Source: Hymenobacter nivis
Lineage (GTDB): Bacteria > Bacteroidota > Bacteroidia > Cytophagales > Hymenobacteraceae
Length of the DNA: 64,000 bases
Reading direction: 5' to 3'
Assembly (NCBI RefSeq): GCF_003149515.1
Contig: NZ_CP029145.1
Span: forward strand, 62,001-126,000
The notes beneath the pieces are model-generated. The model was not told where the DNA came from. It searched no databases and saw only the letters and a program-made list of their open reading frames with translations. Of this stretch, positions 8,284 to 16,058 are shown piece by piece. The translations under genes and the position numbers were made by a program. Numbering within the stretch: position 1 is the first letter of the stretch; the number at the start of each line of letters is the position of its first letter.

Positions 8284-9087
8284 ATGACCACCGACGCCAC
8301 TAAGACCCCCAAAGACACGCTTAAGAAGGTAAAAGTCGAAAGCTTCGACATTGCCCGTTCCGACGAAACGTTGGATTTGGCCAAGGACCTGGCCAAGTTT
8401 ATTAAGGACAACAAGCTCACCACCAACGTGCAGGGCAAGGAGTTTGTGAACGTGGAAGGCTGGCAGTACGCCGGCTCGCGCCTGGGCATCGTGCCCATCG
8501 TGGAGCACGTCATCAATGTGAGCAGCGAAACCGAGCTGAAATACCAAGCCAAAGTGACGCTGTGGGACCTGCGCCACGGCGTGACGGTGGGCGCCGGCTT
8601 CGCGGTGTGCTCGAACAAGGAGAGCGGCAAGAAATTCTACCAGGAATTTGCCATCATGAGCATGGCCCAGACCCGCGCCATCGGCAAAGCCTACCGCAAC
8701 ATCCTGGCCTGGATCATCCGCGCCGCCGGCTACGAGCCCACCCCGGCTGAGGAAATGGACTATAACACCAACACTCCCGCTGCTGCGCCGCAGGTGCAGG
8801 CACCGGTAGCCGCCGCGGTGCCCCTGCCCGCCATGCAAGTGGTACCGACTGAGGCCCCCGCTGCTGCTGAAGCGGCCCCCGCGCCCGCCCCGGTGCAGTA
8901 CGCCACCGCGGCGCACAAAGAGGAAATCATCCGCTTGCTGAACCACCCGGTCATCACCCGCCAGGAGAAGACCAAGATGCTGCTCAACATCAACCGCTTA
9001 GACGAGGAGCGCGCCATCCAGGCCATTGCCAAGCTCGGCAATGCCATCAACGAGCGCGAGAACGGCGGCCAGAAAGCCGCCGCCTAA
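8284..9087 (+). CDS. Conserved hypothetical protein, possible DNA-annealing-like domain
   Basis: 267 residues, no certain family. The N-terminal domain (about 1-165) contains GKEFVNVEGWQYAGSRLG, KVTLWDLRHGVTVGAGF and SMAQTRAIGKAYRNILAW. The last resembles the conserved MAxTRAxxRALR helix of phage ERF/Rad52-like single-strand annealing proteins, but this is only a visual similarity. A Pro/Ala-rich linker (about 165-210) separates it from a charged C-terminal helical segment (EEIIRLLNHPVITRQEKTK). ATG 8284 is taken as start; ATG 8254 is equally open. It lies before recQ, with a palindrome in between, so co-transcription is doubtful. Confidence 0.6.
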   Translation: MTTDATKTPKDTLKKVKVESFDIARSDETLDLAKDLAKFIKDNKLTTNVQGKEFVNVEGWQYAGSRLGIVPIVEHVINVSSETELKYQAKVTLWDLRHGVTVGAGFAVCSNKESGKKFYQEFAIMSMAQTRAIGKAYRNILAWIIRAAGYEPTPAEEMDYNTNTPAAAPQVQAPVAAAVPLPAMQVVPTEAPAAAEAAPAPAPVQYATAAHKEEIIRLLNHPVITRQEKTKMLLNINRLDEERAIQAIAKLGNAINERENGGQKAAA

Positions 9088-9097
9088 GTAGCCGGCT

Positions 9098-9181
9098 GGA
9101 GCGTGGGCTTTGTAGTCTGCGTCGCTGCACGGTTAATCGGCAGGACGAAGCGAAAGGTGCGGACTATAAAGCCCACGCTCC
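9098..9181. repeat. Palindromic repeat family C, copy 1
   Basis: 20-bp arms GGAGCGTGGGCTTTGTAGTC (9098-9117) and GACTATAAAGCCCACGCTCC (9162-9181), pairing at 19 of 20 positions. Related palindromes are at 11757 and 15792. Confidence 0.8.
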
Positions 9182-9236
9182 ATTCAAAAAGCCTGGTGCC
9201 GTGAGGTGCCGGGCTTTTTTATGGGTAATTTCGTCC

Positions 9237-11174
9237 ATGCCCGAGCCCGTAGCCCATACCGAACCCCTGGCGCTGTTGCGCGAGTTTTGGGGCCACGCGG
9301 CGTTCCGGCCGGGGCAGGCAGAAATCATCCAATCCGTTCTGGATGGGCACGATACGCTGGCGCTGCTGCCCACGGGCGGGGGCAAAAGCGTGTGTTTCCA
9401 AGTACCGGCGCTGGCCCGGCCGGGGCTGTGTTTGGTGGTGTCGCCGCTCATTGCATTGATGAAGGACCAGGTGGACGGCCTGCGCCGCCGGGGCCTCAAG
9501 GCCGAAGCCATTTACGCGGGCATGAGCGCCCAGGAAATCGACCACACGCTGGACAACTGCGTGTATGGCCGCGACGTCAAGTTCCTGTACGTGAGCCCCG
9601 AGCGGCTGCTGACTGATATTTTCCGGGTGCGGGTGGCCAAGATGCCGGTGAGCCTGCTGGCCGTGGATGAGGCCCATTGCGTGTCGCAGTGGGGCTACGA
9701 TTTCCGGCCGCCCTACCTGCGCATTGCCGAGCTGCGGGGCCTGCTGGCGCCGGGCGTGCCGGTGGTGGCCCTCACGGCCACGGCCACCCGGCAAGTGCGG
9801 GAGGATATTGTGGAAAAGCTGCTGTTCCGGCCCGGCCACGGCGTGTTTCAGCAGAGCTTTTTGCGGCCCAAGCTCTCGTATTCGGTGCTGCCGACAGAAG
9901 ACAAGCTGCGCCGCCTGCTGGAGGTGCTGCGCGGCGTGGGCCCCGGCAAAACCGGCATCGTGTACACCCGTACCCGCCGCCAAACCGAAGATACTGCCGC
10001 CTACTTGCAGCAGCACCGGCTGCCCGCCGCCGCCTATCACGCCGGCCTGGGCCCTGAGCGCCGCACCAAGGTGCAGCAGGACTGGCTGGATAACAAAACG
10101 CGCATCATCGTGGCCACTAATGCCTTCGGCATGGGCATCGACAAACCCGACGTGCGCGTGGTGGCCCACCTCGATGCGCCCGATACCCTGGAGGCCTACT
10201 ACCAGGAGGCCGGGCGCGCCGGGCGCGACGGGCTCTACGCTTTCGCCGTGCTGCTGGCGGGGCCCCACGACGGGCCGGAAATGCGCCGCCGCACCACACT
10301 GGCCTTCCCGCCGCTCGACACGGTGCGGCGCGTGTACCAGGCGCTGGCCAACTACTCGCGCACAGCGGTGGGCGGCGGTGAGCTGGCTCCGTTCGATTTC
10401 GACCTGGGGCAGTTCGCCGAAACCTATCGCATCCGGGCCGTGGACGCGCACAACGCCCTGAAAATATTGCAGCGCGAAGGTTTTATTCAGCTAAATGAGG
10501 CCGTGAACAACCCGGCGCGGGTGCACATCGTAACCAATAACCACGATTTGTACGCCTTCCAGGTGGCCAATGCCGAGCACGATCTGCTCATCAAGGCGCT
10601 GCTGCGGTTGCACGGCGGCGAGCTGTTCGCGGGCTTCCAAACCGTGTCGGAGCAGGGGCTGGCCAACCAGGTGCGGCGCAGCCTGGTGGAGGTGCAGCAC
10701 CAGCTGCGCTACCTGCACGGGGCCGGCGTGCTGTACTACCAGCCGCGGCACGAGGCCCCGCAAGCTATGTTCATGACCCCGCGCCACGACGCCGCCAAGC
10801 TGCCCCTCGACCAGCGCCGCCTCGAAGCCGCCCGGGCCCTGGCCGAAGAAAAAACCACCGCCACTGTCAACTACCTGAGCGGTACGCGCTGCCGCCAGCA
10901 GCTGCTGCTCACGTACTTCGACGAGGCCGACCCGCCGCGCTGCGGCGTGTGCGACGTGTGCCTGGCCGCCAAAAAAGCCGCCCAGGGCCCCCGCGCCACC
11001 GCCGGCCTGCGCGAGCAGCTGGTGCAGCGCCTGGCCCAGCAGGCGCAAACGCCCCGCGAGGTAGTAGCCACGTTCGCGCCCGCCCAGGCCGACGAGGTAA
11101 AGGCCACGCTGCGCGAACTGGTGGACACTGGGGCCCTGCGCTACGAAGCCGACGGGCAGCTACGGCCGGCGTAG
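9237..11174 (+). CDS. recQ: ATP-dependent DNA helicase RecQ
   Basis: 3'-5' superfamily 2 helicase for DNA repair and replication-fork processing. 645 residues from ATG 9237 (MPEPVAHTEPLALLREFWG). Visible motifs: FRPGQAEII (motif 0), Walker A LPTGGGKSVCFQ, DEAHCVSQWG (DEAH plus aromatic loop), ALTATAT (motif III), ATNAFGMGIDKPDVR and EAGRAGRDG (V, VI). The zinc-binding Cys cluster is CRQQLLLTYFDE followed by CGVCDVC. After the RQC region the C-terminus (about 590-645) is short and does not look like a full HRDC domain. Confidence 0.93.
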   Translation: MPEPVAHTEPLALLREFWGHAAFRPGQAEIIQSVLDGHDTLALLPTGGGKSVCFQVPALARPGLCLVVSPLIALMKDQVDGLRRRGLKAEAIYAGMSAQEIDHTLDNCVYGRDVKFLYVSPERLLTDIFRVRVAKMPVSLLAVDEAHCVSQWGYDFRPPYLRIAELRGLLAPGVPVVALTATATRQVREDIVEKLLFRPGHGVFQQSFLRPKLSYSVLPTEDKLRRLLEVLRGVGPGKTGIVYTRTRRQTEDTAAYLQQHRLPAAAYHAGLGPERRTKVQQDWLDNKTRIIVATNAFGMGIDKPDVRVVAHLDAPDTLEAYYQEAGRAGRDGLYAFAVLLAGPHDGPEMRRRTTLAFPPLDTVRRVYQALANYSRTAVGGGELAPFDFDLGQFAETYRIRAVDAHNALKILQREGFIQLNEAVNNPARVHIVTNNHDLYAFQVANAEHDLLIKALLRLHGGELFAGFQTVSEQGLANQVRRSLVEVQHQLRYLHGAGVLYYQPRHEAPQAMFMTPRHDAAKLPLDQRRLEAARALAEEKTTATVNYLSGTRCRQQLLLTYFDEADPPRCGVCDVCLAAKKAAQGPRATAGLREQLVQRLAQQAQTPREVVATFAPAQADEVKATLRELVDTGALRYEADGQLRPA

Positions 11175-11242
11175 TAACGCGCTGCTGAAAAGGTTATTAG
11201 TTGGATAAAGTAGTATCAATCACTCATAAACAGGTTAAATAC

Positions 11243-11390
11243 GGCCCCAGCGGGGCGGCCCAGCGGTGGTTTAATCAAGAAATACAAAAGCCAAAAGCCC
11301 CCGCGGGGCGGCCCAACTTTTGGGTCGCCCCGCGGGGGCTTTGAAATACTCAGCGCACGTTTATCTACCGCTGGGTCGCCCCGCTGGGGC
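11243..11390. repeat. Nested palindrome block
   Basis: An outer inverted repeat (11243-11266 with 11368-11390, core GCCCCAGCGGGGCGGCCCA) encloses an inner one (about 11293-11343, AAAGCCCCCGCGGGGCGGCC with its complement). Both are versions of the same GCCCCnGCGGGGCG unit, so either two nested hairpins or one long cruciform could form. A single related half-unit lies at 21929-21946. Confidence 0.8.
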
Positions 11391-11409
11391 TGAGCGGGTC
11401 ACCTCAAAC

Positions 11410-11706
11410 CTACGCCTGGTAGCCCTGGATGCCGCCTAGCAGATTGCGCACGTTGGTGAAGCCCTGCTGGGTGAGGTAGGCTTTGGCGGCCGACGAGCGG
11501 GAACCGCTTTTGCAGTGCACGACAATTTCCTGGTCTTTGAGGTCGGCTAAGTCGTCGAGCTTCTCGGGCAGCGTGCCGAGGGGAAGGTTTTGGGCCCCGG
11601 GGATACGGCTTTCCTCGAATTCCCAAGGCTCGCGCACGTCGATGATGGTGGGGGTTTCGCCGGCTTGCTGGCGTTGCTTTAGCTCGTCGGAAGTAATGTC
11701 GGCCAT
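11410..11706 (-). CDS. Rhodanese-like domain protein
   Basis: Single-domain rhodanese of 98 residues, cytoplasmic. The active-site loop CKSGSRS with its nucleophilic Cys (VVHCKSGSRS) and the preceding IDVREPWEFEESRIPGA are typical of stand-alone GlpE/PspE-like sulfurtransferases. The C-terminal LLGGIQGYQA is the normal family ending. Substrate and partner unknown. It is transcribed in the same direction as pgk upstream, with a palindrome between the genes. Confidence 0.88.
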   Translation of the reverse strand: MADITSDELKQRQQAGETPTIIDVREPWEFEESRIPGAQNLPLGTLPEKLDDLADLKDQEIVVHCKSGSRSSAAKAYLTQQGFTNVRNLLGGIQGYQA

Positions 11707-11756
11707 GGGGTAAGGTGTAGCTTAGAAATAGTAAAGTATTGAAGGTTTGAGGTTTG

Positions 11757-11826
11757 TGTGAGTCTCGTAGTTCGCGTCGTTGAACGATTGCCGTGTAACG
11801 ACGCGAACTACGAAGTTCACGCTACG
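11757..11826. repeat. Palindromic repeat family C, copy 2
   Basis: A perfect 16-bp stem CGTAGTTCGCGTCGTT (11766-11781) with its complement (11797-11812) and a 15-nt loop; the flanks GTGTGAGTCT and GTTCACGC extend it. It sits between pgk and the rhodanese gene. Confidence 0.8.
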
Positions 11827-11831
11827 TGCCT

Positions 11832-13022
11832 TTAGCCCAGCGCCGCCACGCCGGGCAGCTCCTTGCCTTCCATGAACTCCAGCAGGGCCCCGCCGCCGGT
11901 GCTGATGTAGCTCACGCGGTCGGCGAAGCCCATTTGCTGCACGGCGGCGGCCGAGTCGCCCCCGCCGATGAGCGAGTAGGCGCCGGCCTCGGTGGCCTCG
12001 GCCACGGCGCGGGCCACGAACTCGGTGCCGAGCGAGAAATTGCTCATTTCGAAGACGCCCATCGGGCCGTTCCAGAGGATGGTTTTGCTGGCGCGGATGA
12101 TGTCGGCGAATTCCTCGCGGGCATCGGGGCCCAAATCGAGGCCCATCCAACCGGCGGGGATGGCTTCGCTGGGGGCCACGTCCACGTTGGCATCGTTGGC
12201 GAAAACATCGGCGATGAGGCTGTCGCCGGGCAGCACCAGATTCACGCCCTTGGCCTTGGCGCGGGCAATGAGGTCGCGGGCCAGGTCCACCTTATCGGCC
12301 TCCAGCAGCGAGCTACCCACGTGGCCGCCCTGGGCCACGGCAAACGTGTACGACATGCCGCCGCCAATGATTAGGTTGTCCACCTTATCGAGCAACTTGT
12401 CGATTAGCAAGATCTTATCCGAGATTTTAGCCCCGCCCATGATGGCCGTGAAGGGCCGCTCGGCGTGCTCCAGTACCTTGCGGGCGTTGTCTACTTCGCC
12501 TTGCAGCAGGTAGCCGCCCACCCGGTTTTCGGGGGCGAAGTATTGCGCCATCACGGCCGTGGAGGCGTGGGCGCGGTGGGCCGTGCCGAAAGCATCGTTC
12601 ACGTACACGTCGCCGAGTGCGGCCAGGCGCTGGGCGAAGACCGGGTCGCCGGCTTCCTCCTCTTTGTGGAAGCGCAGGTTGTCGAGCAGCAGTACCTGGC
12701 CAGCTTGCAGGTTTTTAGCTTTTTCGAAGGCTTCGTCGCTCAGCACATCGCCGCCCCACAGCACTTCCTGGCCGTATTCCTGCTGGAGGCGCTGCATGAG
12801 GCTTTCGAGCGAAAATTTCTTTTCGTAGCCGCCCTTGGGCCGGCCCAGGTGCGAGAGCAGCACCACGGCGCCACCGTCGGCCAGGATTTTTTTGATGGAC
12901 GGCGTGGCCGCCCGGATGCGGGTGTCGTCGGTGATGCGCAGGTCTTGGTCAAGCGGCACGTTGAAATCGACGCGTACCACGGCACGGCGGCCGGCGAAGT
13001 TGGTGTTATCCAGGGTGTTCAT
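11832..13022 (-). CDS. pgk: Phosphoglycerate kinase
   Basis: Glycolytic enzyme converting 1,3-bisphosphoglycerate and ADP to 3-phosphoglycerate and ATP. 396 residues, normal for bacteria. It starts MNTLDNTNFAGRRAVVRVDF at 13022. Family landmarks: VRVDFNVPL, SHLGRPKG, LLLDNLRFHKEEE, NDAFGTAHRAHAST (substrate loop), IMGGAKISDK, and the nucleotide-binding NGPMGVFE and LIGGGDSAAA. The upstream extension to 13103 is rejected. Confidence 0.96.
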   Translation of the reverse strand: MNTLDNTNFAGRRAVVRVDFNVPLDQDLRITDDTRIRAATPSIKKILADGGAVVLLSHLGRPKGGYEKKFSLESLMQRLQQEYGQEVLWGGDVLSDEAFEKAKNLQAGQVLLLDNLRFHKEEEAGDPVFAQRLAALGDVYVNDAFGTAHRAHASTAVMAQYFAPENRVGGYLLQGEVDNARKVLEHAERPFTAIMGGAKISDKILLIDKLLDKVDNLIIGGGMSYTFAVAQGGHVGSSLLEADKVDLARDLIARAKAKGVNLVLPGDSLIADVFANDANVDVAPSEAIPAGWMGLDLGPDAREEFADIIRASKTILWNGPMGVFEMSNFSLGTEFVARAVAEATEAGAYSLIGGGDSAAAVQQMGFADRVSYISTGGGALLEFMEGKELPGVAALG

Positions 13023-13057
13023 GGAATAGGAGAGGGGGTTGAAAAAAGAAAGTGCTG

Positions 13058-13065
13058 CAAAGGTG
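13058..13065 (-). promoter_or_regulatory. Possible -7 box of pgk
   Basis: CACCTTTG on the minus strand, one base off TAnnTTTG, 35 nt upstream of pgk. Confidence 0.3.
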
Positions 13066-13143
13066 TCGGAAGAATGCCGAACGCCCCTTGGGGCCCCGGC
13101 CACCCATTGAACGGCTCGCGCCGCCTTTTGTGACGCCAGGGCC

Positions 13144-14004
13144 CTACTGCGCGGCCGCGGCCCGGTGGTAGGCCACCAGCGCGTCGATGGGGCCCTGCAA
13201 GATGTGGCCCACTGCCATGCCGTGGCGGGTGGCGGCGGCGGCCAGCGCGTCGCGGAAGTGGTAGCCCACCGAGCCCACGCAGTTGAAGGAATAGCGCTGG
13301 TAATCGGGGTAATGCGTCACGATTTGCTGGAAAAATGCCTCGAACGTCTGCGCCACCGCGGCTTGGCAGTAGGGCTCGTGGTAGTGCTCGCGCGCCAGCC
13401 GGGCAAAGCTGGCCAGGAAGCGGTTGGGCAGCGGCTGGCTGTAGAGCCGGTCAAGCACCTCGCTGAGGTCGCCCAGGCCATGGTTGGCCTGCATGGCCGC
13501 CGCCAGGCCCGCCGGCACCCGGCCGCGCAGGTAGTCGCGCAGCAGCAGCCGGCCCAGGTACGTGCCCGCGCCCTCGTCGCCGAGCGAGTAGCCCAGCGAC
13601 TCGACGCAGTGGGTGATTTTTTCGCCGTCGAACAGGCACGAGTTGGTGCCCGTGCCCAGGATGGCAGCGAAGCCCGGCGCGCGGCCCAGCAGGGCACGCG
13701 CCGCCGCCAGCAGGTCTTCGGCCACGTGCACCCGGGCCCTAGGGAACACCTGGCGCAGGGCCCCGGCTACTACTTCGGCCTTGGCCGGCGAGAGCACACC
13801 AGCCCCGTAATAATGCACGGCGCGCACCTGCCTGGGGGCCAGGCCGGGAGGTAGCCCCCGGGCCAGTGACGCGGTAATGGCGGCCGAATCCCAGAAATAG
13901 GGGTTGTAACCTTCGGTGGTGAAGTGGGTGGGCGGGGCGGAGGGGGCGTCGTCGAGCAGGCACCAGCTGCATTTGGTCGAACCGCCGTCGGCGAGGAGTA
14001 GCAT
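13144..14004 (-). CDS. BadF/BadG/BcrA-type ATPase, N-acetylglucosamine kinase-like
   Basis: Predicted sugar kinase of the ASKHA fold, 286 residues starting MLLLADGGSTKCSW. Visible are the phosphate-1 loop ADGGSTKCSW, the phosphate-2 loop ILGTGTNSCLF, and SLGYSLGDEGAGTYLGR, which is characteristic of GlcNAc kinase/BadF proteins in Bacteroidota. The probable role is phosphorylation of N-acetylglucosamine from peptidoglycan or chitin turnover, which would complement the NagB-type enzyme at 54.6 kb. A TACTTTCG box begins only 5 nt upstream, suggesting an almost leaderless mRNA. Confidence 0.82.
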   Translation of the reverse strand: MLLLADGGSTKCSWCLLDDAPSAPPTHFTTEGYNPYFWDSAAITASLARGLPPGLAPRQVRAVHYYGAGVLSPAKAEVVAGALRQVFPRARVHVAEDLLAAARALLGRAPGFAAILGTGTNSCLFDGEKITHCVESLGYSLGDEGAGTYLGRLLLRDYLRGRVPAGLAAAMQANHGLGDLSEVLDRLYSQPLPNRFLASFARLAREHYHEPYCQAAVAQTFEAFFQQIVTHYPDYQRYSFNCVGSVGYHFRDALAAAATRHGMAVGHILQGPIDALVAYHRAAAAQ

Positions 14005-14009
14005 CGGCG

Positions 14010-14017
14010 CGAAAGTA
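14010..14017 (-). promoter_or_regulatory. -7 box of the GlcNAc kinase-like gene
   Basis: TACTTTCG on the minus strand, one base off TAnnTTTG, with 5 nt to the ATG. The transcript would start at or next to the start codon. Confidence 0.45.
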
Positions 14018-14071
14018 CACGCGAGTTGGTGGCTGCCCGTATCTTGCGCCGTCACTTATTGGCCCTGCTTT

Positions 14072-15088
14072 ATGTCTTCTCGCCGGAAATTTCTGCATTC
14101 TTCCGTCGCTGGCCTGGCCGGGCTGGCCGCCGCGCCGCTCGCCGCCGCGGCCCTGCCGGGGCCCCCCGCGGTGGGCAAGCCCCTCGTCATCTCCACCTGG
14201 GACGCCGGCCTGAACGCCAACCGCGGCGCCTGGAAAATTCTGGGCCCCGGCGGCTACGCCCTCGACGCCGTGGAGGCCGGCGTGATGGTGACCGAGGCCG
14301 AGCAGAGCTGCTGCGTGGGCCTGGGCGCCAACCCCGACCGCGACGGCATCGTGACGCTCGACGCCTGCATCATGGATGATAAGTACGGCTGCGGCAGCGT
14401 GGGGGCCCTGGAGCGCATCAAGCACCCCATCAGCGTGGCGCGCCGCGTGATGGAGCGCACGCCGCACGTGATGCTGGTGGGCGCTGGCGCCCAGCAGTTT
14501 GCCGTGGCCCAGGGCTTCCCGCTCGAAGCGCAAAAGCTGAGCCCCGACGCCGAGAAAAACTACCGCGAATGGCTGAAAACCAGTCAGTACCGGCCCGTTA
14601 TCAACGTGGAGAACTCGGGCACGCGGCCCACAGGGCCCGCCGGCGGGGCCAACAACCACGACACCATCGCCATGCTGGCGCTGGATGCGCAGGGCCGCCT
14701 CAGCGGCAGCTGCACTACCAGCGGCATGGGTTTTAAGATGCGCGGCCGGCTGGGCGACTCGCCCATCATCGGCGCTGGCTTGTTTGTGGACCCCGAGGTG
14801 GGCGCCGCGGCTGCCACCGGCCAGGGCGAGGACGTGATTCGCATGGCCGGCTCGCACACCGTGGTGGAGCTGATGCGCCAGGGCCGCTCGCCGCAAGCCG
14901 CTTGCCAGGAGGCCATTGCGCGCATCGCCAAAATCAAGGGGCCCCAGGCGCGCGACATCCAGGTAGCGTTCATCGCCGTGAACCGCCAGGGCCAAATAGG
15001 AGCCTACGCCCTGCAAAAAGGCTTCAGCTACTCGCTGAGTACCTCGGACACGCCGCGCCTCATCAACAGTGAATATTTCCTGAAGTGA
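14072..15088 (+). CDS. Glycosylasparaginase / isoaspartyl peptidase (Ntn-hydrolase)
   Basis: 338-residue N-terminal-nucleophile hydrolase that matures by self-cleavage before Thr198 in GGANNHDTIAMLALD. The twin-arginine leader SSRRKFLHSSVAGLAGLAAA suggests Tat export to the periplasm. The arrangement (ISTWDAGLNANRGAW near the N-terminus, CTTSGMGFKMRGRLGDSP in the beta part) matches N4-(beta-N-acetylglucosaminyl)-L-asparaginase, which splits GlcNAc-Asn, the last step of N-glycoprotein breakdown. This fits the N-glycan-like locus at 36-57 kb, though it is 20 kb away. ATG 14072 was chosen because it gives the Tat leader. It overlaps cutC by 4 nt. Confidence 0.88.
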   Translation: MSSRRKFLHSSVAGLAGLAAAPLAAAALPGPPAVGKPLVISTWDAGLNANRGAWKILGPGGYALDAVEAGVMVTEAEQSCCVGLGANPDRDGIVTLDACIMDDKYGCGSVGALERIKHPISVARRVMERTPHVMLVGAGAQQFAVAQGFPLEAQKLSPDAEKNYREWLKTSQYRPVINVENSGTRPTGPAGGANNHDTIAMLALDAQGRLSGSCTTSGMGFKMRGRLGDSPIIGAGLFVDPEVGAAAATGQGEDVIRMAGSHTVVELMRQGRSPQAACQEAIARIAKIKGPQARDIQVAFIAVNRQGQIGAYALQKGFSYSLSTSDTPRLINSEYFLK

Positions 15089-15789
15089 GCCGGACGCTGG
15101 AAATCTGCGCCGCGTCGCTGCCCTCGGCGCTGGCCGCGCAGGCCGGCGGGGCCCACCGCATCGAGCTGTGCCAAAACCTGGAGCAGGGCGGCACCACGCC
15201 GTCTTATGGCCTGATAAAGGCGGTGCGGGCGCGGCTTTCTATCCCGGTGTTCGTGCTGATCCGGCCGCGGGCGGGCGGCTTCGTGTACAGCGCCGACGAG
15301 CTGGCCATCATGCAAACCGACATTGAAACGTGCCGCGCCCTGGGCTGCGCGGGCGTGGTGCTGGGGGCCCTCGACGCCGCCGGCCGCGTGGATATGGCCG
15401 CCTGCCGGGCCCTCATCGCCGCCGCCGGCCCGTTGTGCATCACCTTCCACCGTGCTTTCGACGCCTGCCCCGATCAGCCGGGGGCCCTGGAGGCCGTCGT
15501 CGCCCTGGGCTGCCAGCGCGTGCTCACTTCGGGCGGCCAAGCCACCGCCGAGGCCGGCCAAGCCCAGCTGGCCGCACTGGTGGCGCAGGCCGCGGGCCGC
15601 GTGCGCATCATGCCGGGCGCCGGTATCACGGCGGCTAATATCCAAGCGCTTACCGCTCGCACCGGGGCCCCCGAGTTTCACGCCAGTGCCAAGCGCCGGC
15701 TGCCGCCCGAGGCCGGCGCGGGCCTATTTGCCACGCCGCAGTTCGAAACGGACGCCGCTTTGGTGGCCGAGCTGGTGGCGCTGCTGTAG
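15085..15789 (+). CDS. cutC: CutC family protein
   Basis: 234 residues, a TIM-barrel of the CutC family, originally linked to copper tolerance; the biochemical role remains unclear. It begins with GTG at 15085, overlapping the preceding stop by 4 nt (translational coupling). Family motifs: LEICAASLPSALAAQAGGA, HRIELCQNLEQGGTTPSYG, VFVLIRPRAGGFVYS, CITFHRAFDAC, RVLTSGGQATA and RIMPGAGITAANI. The co-operonic asparaginase gives no copper context. Confidence 0.88.
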   Translation: MSRTLEICAASLPSALAAQAGGAHRIELCQNLEQGGTTPSYGLIKAVRARLSIPVFVLIRPRAGGFVYSADELAIMQTDIETCRALGCAGVVLGALDAAGRVDMAACRALIAAAGPLCITFHRAFDACPDQPGALEAVVALGCQRVLTSGGQATAEAGQAQLAALVAQAAGRVRIMPGAGITAANIQALTARTGAPEFHASAKRRLPPEAGAGLFATPQFETDAALVAELVALL

Positions 15790-15791
15790 CG

Positions 15792-15970
15792 CTGTAGCGC
15801 GGACTTTAATTACGCTGACCTTCGGTTGTAGTCCGCGGCTCTCGCTGCGTCCTGCTTCGTCCTGCCGGTAATCGTGTGGCGACCGTTCAAGGTAGTGGAG
15901 TGGGAGGTTTGCGCTACAGAAACCGTTCAGCGACCGTTCAAAGCTGCGGACTACAAAGTCCGCGCTACAG
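15792..15970. repeat. Family C element with 16-bp terminal inverted repeats
   Basis: CTGTAGCGCGGACTTT (15792-15807) is inverted at 15955-15970. The interior and right flank (to about 15992) contain several copies of ACCGTTCA/GCGACCGTTCAA. This fills the cutC-ddl gap; no gene is seen in it. Confidence 0.75.
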
Positions 15971-16043
15971 ACCGTTCGGCGACCGTTCAACCGCGCGGAC
16001 TCGCAGCGTCCACGCTACGGGTGGGGCCCCAACACTCTCGCCT

Positions 16044-16051
16044 TACCTTTG
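16044..16051 (+). promoter_or_regulatory. -7 box of ddl, near-leaderless
   Basis: TACCTTTG, an exact TAnnTTTG match, ends 7 nt before the ddl ATG at 16059. Confidence 0.55.
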
Positions 16052-16058
16052 CGCTACT

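Noticed and set aside
9219..10451. 410-codon frame opposite recQ
   Set aside because: Shadow frame of recQ; no motif and skewed composition.
13739..15016. 425-codon minus frame across the kinase and asparaginase region
   Set aside because: It opposes the clearly supported glycosylasparaginase and only reads through GC-rich codons.
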